From NCBI GenBank assembly GCA_019095985.1, contig CM032659.1:9859256-9923255 (forward strand): a stretch of 64,000 bases of DNA, written 5' to 3'. Below the pieces are notes generated by a model that was not told the DNA's origin, ran no database searches, and saw nothing but the letters and a program-made list of their open reading frames with translations. Position 1 is the stretch's first letter; the number at the start of each line of letters is the position of its first letter. The translations under genes and the position numbers were made by a program. This document shows positions 57,701-64,000 of the stretch, piece by piece. Origin of the DNA: Streblospio benedicti. Taxonomy: Eukaryota > Annelida > Polychaeta > Spionida > Spionidae.

Positions 57701-59508
57701 GGGCAATTAATGTTAGATACATAGTTTAATCTTGCTGTTTTTTTTTAAATAAAACACCTAATTAACTAATTAATATGCATTTATGAAAAACCCCAGATCA
57801 AAACTAAAGTTTTAACTCTTGCATGTTTAACAATTTATCATATTAACTTAAATATTTTACTTATCAATGTAATTTTATTATGATGTAAGGTGAATAATAT
57901 GTCCAAACGCTAAAATGTACCATCTAAACAGTATCTTATTGGTTCCTTTCCCTATTTTCTTTTGACATTCTTCACTCTGAGTGCATTAGTTTGCTTTCAA
58001 AGTACATAATGAAATCAAGTATTATGTTCATATTAGAATTTAAGCGTTCATAAAATGCTACATGTAAATCATTTATTACACAAAAATATATAGTAACATA
58101 ATATTTAAAGGTTGACAGTAATGCTCAAACTATAAGGACGATAGATATTAATTCTTCTTTTCCAACATTTATATAATCTAACTCTTTGCCTCGCTACAGA
58201 TGACGATGAGTTTGACCCGTACGACACTCTAGGATCAGAAATGTTGTGTAAGGCGCGGGCGATATACGACTACACAGCCCAGCAGTATGATGAACTCACT
58301 ATTGCTCCAGGTAGTCAATTAAAATATTTACCCAGTGATTCAATACTGTTATGAAAAACTATTTAGCGCTCAAAATTAATCAAATGTTTAAAATATCTAA
58401 TTGGGTGAATAATTCATAAATTTTGGAAAAAATATTGATCATTAGGCTACAGTTTTTTAATACTTATGTCTATTAGGAAGCATCATCACAAGTATATGAT
58501 TATAGTCATCAGTGATACAAGTTGATTATAGTTATGATTAGAAACAGTCTTTACATTTATACACCAGATCATTGGCACACATATTGATCATCTCACATAC
58601 TTGCACCGCCAGCACATTCAGCGCACAATGCTAATCACTCACACAATCACTCACTCACTCTTTCAACCCAATGACCTGTACCTAAACTTCTGGTCACGAA
58701 TACAACTCGCTATCCACTTGGGCACAGAAGCACACACAACACACCATATGTACCCGGGAATGTATTTTAATGAATTTATGGATGATTATGAGATCGTAAA
58801 AGATGTTCAAAAAGTGCTACTAGGGCACTTGGTGGTCTCGTGTGTAAATTAAAAAATACTGGTGCTTTACATTGTGGAACATTTACCAAGTTATATGAAT
58901 CTATTGTACAACCTGTTATGCTATATGGCGTTGGACTATGGGGTAACCGAGAATTTTCTAAATTAAATACAATTCAAAATTGAGCATGTATTAAAGTATT
59001 TTCTTGCGTTATCTAAAGCAGCTTCAAATGAAGCATGTAAAGGAGATATTGGTTTGTTGTTCGCATATTCGAAAAAAAACTAAAAATGTTAAGGCTATAC
59101 TATGGCAGATTGAAAAACATGGATAAAGAAAGCTTAAAACTAAATATATATTTGATATCTCTTGTTGGTCGATTTAGCTCAAGGCAACATAAGCTATAAA
59201 TAATGATGTTTTAAAATTGTATTTAACTTTTTTAATGTTGCATGACATAATATGCAATAAACAAATAAACTATATGAATAATATCATAAATATAGGGTCA
59301 TTTCATGTTTGGTGTCTATCACGAAAATTAAGTGTGCTTTTCTACACCCAATATATTTACTCAGGCAAAAAGTAAAGTGTATATTATAATGTATATTTTA
59401 GGTGATGTGATATCAGTATTTGACAAGCAGGAAGACGGATGGTGGCAAGGCGAATTAAATGGCAAAGTGGGCATCTTCCCTGCGACATATGTGGAAGAAA
59501 TTCATTAA
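42709..59508 (+). CDS. NOSTRIN: NOSTRIN-like F-BAR/SH3 protein
   Basis: Eighteen coding exons: 42709-42801, 44332-44417, 47336-47416, 48348-48410, 48657-48738, 49227-49289, 49547-49657, 50194-50310, 50816-50923, 51374-51493, 52273-52381, 53030-53118, 54195-54323, 55012-55107, 56377-56503, 57137-57340, 58200-58310, 59402-59508. All are GT-AG and in phase, giving 631 aa. NOSTRIN binds and internalises eNOS in vertebrates, and F-BAR proteins bend membrane at endocytic sites. The F-BAR region is about 32-310 (ELRKYVKQGNEFCREVGGVM, LEATYAKALTKLSGKL). NPMEAERRRQLLQNYL leads to an HR1-like coiled coil, about 315-410 (DARHRLAHVNAMLNFLEAAH). The SH3 domain is 574-630 (ARAIYDYTAQQYDELTIAPG, GWWQGELNGKVGIFPATYV). 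Compared with human NOSTRIN (506 aa) there are about 30 extra N-terminal residues and a Ser/Pro-rich linker of about 140 (exons 14-16). Many introns hold foldback elements close to exons. Confidence 0.95.
44018..44258. mobile_element. Foldback element enclosing a tRNA-like sequence
   Basis: Arms of about 75 bases (ATTAGACTTATGACT ... AGTCTCTGGCGGG and CCCACCAGAGACT ... AGTCATAAGTCTAAT) flank a core of about 85 bases. On the minus strand the core has an A box (TGGCAGAGTGG) and a B box (AGTTCGAATCC), with a Ser/Leu-tRNA-like layout. The T stem does not pair, so it is not an intact tRNA. It lies 73 bases before NOSTRIN exon 2. Confidence 0.75.
44449..44589. mobile_element. 121-base MITE with 10-base target duplication
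   Basis: The element proper is 44459-44579, with inverted ends TGGGCCCAGCATCATGGGA and CCCATGATGCAGGGGCCCAT. It is flanked by a perfect 10-base direct repeat TTTGCAATCA (44449-44458, 44580-44589). The duplication length fits Mutator-like elements. It begins 41 bases after the NOSTRIN exon 2 donor. Confidence 0.88.
47131..47221. repeat. 46-base tandem duplication
   Basis: AGTAAATTACAAACTCATAG and what follows, to about 46 bases, occurs twice head to tail; copies differ by one T in a T run. It lies in NOSTRIN intron 2, about 115 bases before exon 3. Confidence 0.85.
49760..49862. mobile_element. Foldback family beta, single arm
   Basis: ACAGATTATGAAGTCAAAAA ... AAATCACAAATTTTGGCATC ... GATGCTTTCTCA matches one arm of the palindrome at 50971-51136. 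Only one arm is present, so it is a solo or decayed copy. It lies in NOSTRIN intron 7, about 100 bases after exon 7. Confidence 0.65.
50327..50466. mobile_element. Inverted repeat after NOSTRIN exon 8
   Basis: Arms of about 43 bases (CAGTTTTCAAGAGCTACAGT and ACTGTAGCTCTCGAAAACTG) separated by about 50 bases. It starts 16 bases after the exon 8 donor. Confidence 0.7.
50617..50769. mobile_element. Inverted repeat before NOSTRIN exon 9
   Basis: Arms of about 45 bases (TCATCTTGAGTTATACTTGT and ATAAGTATAACTCAAGATGA) around a spacer with further inverted matches. It ends 46 bases before exon 9. Confidence 0.75.
50971..51136. mobile_element. Foldback family beta, palindromic copy
   Basis: Arms of about 80 bases (AAAAAGGTACGAAATTTTAT ... 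CACAAATTTTCG and CGAAAATTTGTG ... AAATTTCGTACCTTTTT) with a short tip. It begins 47 bases after NOSTRIN exon 9. A solo arm of the family is at 49760-49862. Confidence 0.8.
51563..51582. repeat. Poly-T run
   Basis: About 20 T on the + strand in NOSTRIN intron 10, 70 bases after exon 10. No associated element body was recognised. Confidence 0.7.
51964..52243 (+). mobile_element. Foldback family alpha, copy 2
   Basis: The element is 51975-52232, flanked by the 11-base direct repeat GATGTGCTGTA (51964-51974, 52233-52243). The palindrome is centred on CACTGCGCATGTCAG / CTGACATGCGCAGTG, as in copy 1. The right side carries an extra end (TATAGCCAACACGATGAACT) found at one end only, so the family has an asymmetric tail. 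The right duplication ends 29 bases before NOSTRIN exon 11. Confidence 0.88.
57373..57572. mobile_element. Foldback element after NOSTRIN exon 16
   Basis: Arms of about 75 bases (CAGTCACTGAGTCCCAATGG ... AGAGACACACCC and GGGTGTGTGTCTCT ... GAGGGACTCAGTGAATGTGA). It starts about 32 bases after the exon 16 donor. AATGG lies on both sides and might be a short target duplication. Confidence 0.75.
58745..59230 (+). mobile_element. LINE remnant, C-terminal part of reverse transcriptase
   Basis: The + strand encodes in broken frames FNEFMDDYEIVKDVQK and then FTKLYESIVQPVMLYGVGLW, the LYxSxVxPVxLYG motif downstream of the catalytic site in non-LTR reverse transcriptases. Several frame changes and stops show it is dead. 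It lies in the last intron of NOSTRIN in the sense orientation. Confidence 0.7.
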
Positions 59509-62500
59509 CCATGTGTGCACCAATGATAGACAGTTCTGAGTTAATGTCACACGATTCACTTTACTGTAGATTGTCAAGTATCCATAAAAGCTTGGTATTT
59601 AAGTGAAATTTAAAGTTTCAAGAAGAAATGTGTTTTGAGATGCTCTGAAATAGAAAGAAGAAGGCATTTGTCTGAAAATAGGTTTTGGATATACAGTATA
59701 GAGAATGTGAATAGTTTGATTGGATTTCTTTCTACATTCTAAACTATTATGTATTTAGAGTTCAATGCTACTATTTCTTTTAAAGCCGAAGTTTTTCTCA
59801 ATCTTTTCAAGATAGCATAAAATTTTGGCTTTAAAAAAGTTAGTAGGATTTAACTCAAATAAATAATAGTTCAGTAGAGAGAATGTGTTTGTTGTGCAAA
59901 GTTTTGATACCAAATACTTCCTATGTTAGGAAAGCATTGGTGAAAAAATAAAAACTGATGGTTAATATTGGCAATAACTCATTGATATGAATTTTAACTA
60001 TTTGTGAAAATGCAGTTCCTGCCACTTGTGAAAAGACTTTGGAAAGGATTTGAAAGCACAGGTATATGTAAATAAATTTGAATGTGTTCGCTTGAATGGA
60101 ATATTGATGGATGTTTGCCTATTGAGGAGTGCTAAGATGTTCATTGTGCTTTACGAAGATGTCTGCATGTAACGTCATGCTGTATTTTATGTGTGCTAAT
60201 TACAATTATGCAATTTACTTTCAATGTCAATCATTAAAATGATTATATATTGCCAAATGAAGTTGCAAAAATATGTTTTAACTTAAATTGTTTTGATCAA
60301 TGCATATCTAATAGATTTCTTATTTTATTTGATAAATACAGCAATGTATGAAGTTAAAAATATACTAGATGGATTAAGTCATTTTGTGATTGCATGTACA
60401 TGCCTGTTTATCATGAACTAAGTCAATTGTATTGTTTTAGTTCAACTTGAAAGCTTACATTTTAATATGAAAAGTTTCTCTTGATTTATAATTTTATTTC
60501 ATATACACTATGTTGTCCTTTTCTTTTGGAATTATTGTTTCAATTGTATCAATAATTAGATAGAGTTACTACTCAAACGTTGATGCAGAATCAAGTAACC
60601 CAATGTTGTTTTTTATTTTAGTTATGTTATTATAGCAGAGTTGTCAAGATGTAACCAATATTATGCAAGACAGAACATGATGATGAAAGTTCTCTGTGGC
60701 GAGATTCTGTGACTTATTGTAGCCGTGTTTAAATTGCTCCAAGGATATCTGATTTTCCATTCAATGGCTTTGTGTACATGCGAGCATATAAGTTATTGGG
60801 TTCTGTCTGCTACATTTCACTATTTTACTTCCACAGAACTTCGTAGGATATGTAATTGTGTAGACTTCTGAATAGGGGTTTCACGTGTACAAAATTTTAG
60901 ACCCAGGTACCTCAGTATTTTTTCCCAACCTGGTGTATTTGAACCCTTTATGCCTCCATGGTGTATATGTGACTGGCCCCTATGGGACAAAGGACTGTGA
61001 CTTTACTTCTAACTGTAGGTACATGTACCAGTTAAGAAAATGGTTGCTATCACCATGAAGAATGTGATTTTCTGCGATTGACAATAGGGAAAGTCTTTAT
61101 CTTATTTTCATTATTGTTTTATTTTTATTTTTATTTATTATTATTATCACTGGACGATCACTTTATACCATTGTTCATCCGTAATTCCACCAGCGATAAC
61201 CAGAGGAACTGCTGACCTGAGTTACATGTACATAATCACCGAAAATGCATGTCCTTGTCAACAACCGAGGTGGAAACTAATCGCACCAGAAACGAACAAA
61301 CCCATCAAATTTTTAATGTTTATTACCGGTAAGTTGTACTCGCGACTTTACTTCACATTACCCCTTATTGGCTACTCCCAAGTATTCATGAGAACTGACG
61401 ATATTTCTTGAAATTAATTCTCATCATCAAATAGATCATTATATTGTACAAGTTTGTCATTTTCTTGAAGATTTCTGGTTGTAATGCAACTAAAGCTAAA
61501 ACTGTTGGCAATTGATTTGTATAAGCTTTCAACATGGAATTATTCTCATGTTGCGGCAACTCCTATGAAAGACTTACTATCTGGTGAAGACGATTTTTTT
61601 TTCAAGAATTAGATGATGAAATGATGCAATGCAGTGGACATTATGTATACCAGGCATATCATCTAAGGTTGAGTGGAAGTAAAAATGTTGATTTTGTGTA
61701 AATGTTTTAATGTATTGTGTACAATTAGCAAATGTGATAAGAAAGTTTGTTACTGATTCTGAGAGTGACTGATGAATGATAATCTGTTAAGTATTGCATA
61801 ACATTTAAACCACCAATCTAGAATTTATGTTAGATCATATAATTAATGATGTCAATTGCAGTATTTTTTTTAATTATATACATAATTTTGTATATTTGAT
61901 ATATTTTAACAGACTTTGCCACATTTACTATTCTCCATAGAATAGTGCCTAATTATACAGGTAATGTTTAGGTATTATCTGCTAAATAGTTCACTTTCTT
62001 TTGGTAAAAATTGATCAATTTATGAAACCTCGCCACTAGAGTATGAACGCCTACCATGTATGTTATAATATGAATATAGTTCATAGTAACAATTATGGCA
62101 TTTATATGAATTATTTTGTACAAGATTAATTGATTAATAAATGTGTTCACAATCCATAGTTTTATTCTGTCTGCATGATCTTTCAAAATCTAAGTATATA
62201 TGTTCAGTGTAACTTGGCATAACATAAATTTATTTCAGAATATTAAAATTTTTAAAATTCAAGATGTGAAATATAAAAAATAAAATATAAAAACCTAGGA
62301 TAAATGTATGTAAAATCTGTTACTTATAAAGATTGATTTTGCCATGCGACAGAACACAGAATGACTAGAGTCAAATATAAAATGAACACTGGGTACAATG
62401 TTCTGTACCAAGAGATTATCACATTTAAAAATACGATCACGAAAAATTAACAAGTGATTTTCTGTACAAAGTTTTAAAAGGATTAATACCATTTTCAACA

Positions 62501-64000
62501 TAAAAAGCAGATATGCTAGTACCATGTTGTAAACTAAATAATTTTCTACAAACATTATTATAAGAAACACATGCTTTTGAAGAAAGATATATCGCAGTTG
62601 GTCCACAGTTGAATACAATAAGCAGTGCTTAAGAATGAACGAAAAAGACATATTTTGACATCATCTTGGCATTTTCTAAATTTGTTAATTTTCATATTAC
62701 CTCTCGTATACAATGCTTTTATGTGACGCATAATATCATTATTTTCTTTTAGAATTACTTTCGAGTATAACTCCTAAATATTTAATACTTGTCACAAGCT
62801 TTAGTGCTTCACCAGCTAAGTATATATGTTCAGTGTAACTTGGCTAATATAAATGTATAGTTTTGTGGCCCATATTATTATTTATTTTACAAAATCTCAT
62901 TATATACACTAATAACTAATTCATAATAAAAGACCTAGGTTTAATTATTAAGCTTGAAATTTATGACTTGATTTTGATACTCATTAGTCAAAGATCTATA
63001 TATAGATGTTCCAGCATTTGTGACAGTTGACTTGTATAGAATGTTATGTCAACTTCAGCCTGCAAGTAACTTGGGAAGTCAAAATCAAAATACATGTAGT
63101 ATAACATGTGTCCTATGAATAGAAGTGAATGATGCAAAAGTCGACAGCCTATGGAAGTAGATCGTTATGTAGTTTAACATAGTTCTACATGCGATTAAGA
63201 TCACCTAGGCGAAAAATGGTTATCAATATATAAAACACATATTTCTTAATATAAGAATCCTACTTTCCTAAATGCTAAATAGACCATTTTTTAATGGACC
63301 AATGAAAAGAAATACATACACCAATGTGTTAGTCTGAGTCACACACGTCTAGACTGTCGTTCTAAACCAAGGCCCCATCAGTAAACACCTTCGAAAGCAG
63401 ACTGGATGACCACTGGAAGAACCTTCCCTAGCTCTCCCTATGCACAAGAATGTCAGAATATGTAAATAGCCTTATCACATATGGCGCAAAATAAAGTTCT
63501 TCATTTCATACCTCTGGAATGATGAACAAGGCCTCTACCATAGAAAATAGTCAAGTCTAAGTCAAGTAAACCTCCATCCTGAGCCCCCATCAATCTATCT
63601 TTCAGGCACAAAATTAATGAATAGTTGCACTTGTGTAAAATGACAGCCACTCTAATTGTGCTTTAAGCACAGAGTAATTCGTGGGGAAAACATATGCATG
63701 AAGTTCACCCACCAATTATTCTATCTTATTATTGATAATTGGCAATAGTAATATTTTTCTTGGCTTTGGTATCCAAGCAAACAAACGACACGCCCACCTC
63801 CACTAAGCACATGGCTTTGTTGATATCACGTGGTAGGGGTACCTGAAATTGTCAATAGAAATACCCCAATTGCCTAGGAATTGACGTGGCATGTGAAACG
63901 ACGTTCTTTACACATCCGCCATATTTAGACAGTTTCTGTAAACATTAGGTAAGTATTTAAGCAATATTCTACACTACGGAGCCTCACAGTTTGTCTATAA
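59509..64000. other. NOSTRIN 3' UTR and downstream DNA
   Basis: AT-rich DNA with several AATAAA hexamers (for example near 59858 and 60068) that could end NOSTRIN transcripts. A TTTTATTT microsatellite lies near 61110-61145. A duplicated stretch (AAGTATATATGTTCAGTGTAACTTGGC) occurs near 62191 and 62818. No gene was recognised. A promoter-like motif and strong donor lie at the right edge. Confidence 0.5.
63918..63948 (+). promoter_or_regulatory. Possible promoter and noncoding first exon of a gene to the right
   Basis: CCGCCATATT is the reverse of a YY1-like AATATGGCGG core, and 20 bases later ATTAGGTAAGT gives a consensus splice donor at 63948/63949. Together they could mark an untranslated first exon of a + strand gene that continues beyond the window. 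Confidence 0.3.

Noticed and set aside
1-64000. LTR retrotransposon, endogenous virus or Polinton
   Set aside because: No paired long terminal repeats, capsid, envelope or integrase-like stretches were recognised; the only reverse-transcriptase traces are of LINE type.

Overview
The window is AT-rich nuclear DNA from a metazoan. Genes are split by GT-AG introns, both strands carry genes, microsatellites and small transposons are dense, and a 100-base assembly gap lies at 39006-39105. The protein set (WDR27, the Hsp90 co-chaperone p23, NOSTRIN, a VOPP1/WBP1-type membrane protein) is ordinary for bilaterian animals. With Helitron, pogo-like and Harbinger-like MITEs and tRNA-like SINE traces it suggests a marine invertebrate, but the sequence alone does not fix the phylum. 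Gene models were built by hand from exon translations, GT-AG sites and matching intron phase. All six close into complete reading frames.

Layout: (1) 4944-9984 (+), VOPP1/WBP1-like type I membrane protein, 266 aa, 4 exons. (2) 12994-18872 (-), unrecognised 677-aa protein, 6 coding exons. (3) 21170-24859 (+), WDR27, 915 aa, in only two coding exons, one of 2.6 kb. (4) 28483-31600 (-), PTGES3/p23, 195 aa, 7 coding exons, with a Met-Gly-Pro repeat insert. (5) 34699-38525 (-), unrecognised 195-aa protein with one N-terminal membrane segment, 3 exons. (6) 42709-59508 (+), NOSTRIN-like F-BAR/SH3 protein, 631 aa, 18 exons. A possible extra exon lies near 39254. Genes 2/3 and 5/6 are head to head. 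The genes form no operon or pathway together; they are independent housekeeping, trafficking or signalling genes.

The left 17 kb is much richer in mobile DNA than the rest. Eight copies of one TA-flanked pogo-like MITE lie at 981-16332 and none were seen further right. T/G-rich tracts recur there, always on the + strand. The NOSTRIN gene instead carries many palindromic (foldback) elements in its introns. Many TIR or foldback elements of several unrelated families sit within about 100 bases of exon edges. Exons 2 and 9 of NOSTRIN are bracketed on both sides, exon 9 at almost equal distances (46 and 47 bases). This exon-hugging arrangement is the most unusual pattern I see. Two copies of one foldback family (17793-18020 and 51975-52232) have clear 9- and 11-base target duplications and lie just upstream of a splice acceptor in two different genes, in the same orientation relative to the host gene. 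No retrovirus-like or LTR element, CRISPR array, rRNA or intact tRNA gene was recognised. LINE traces are short, decayed reverse-transcriptase C-terminal pieces.
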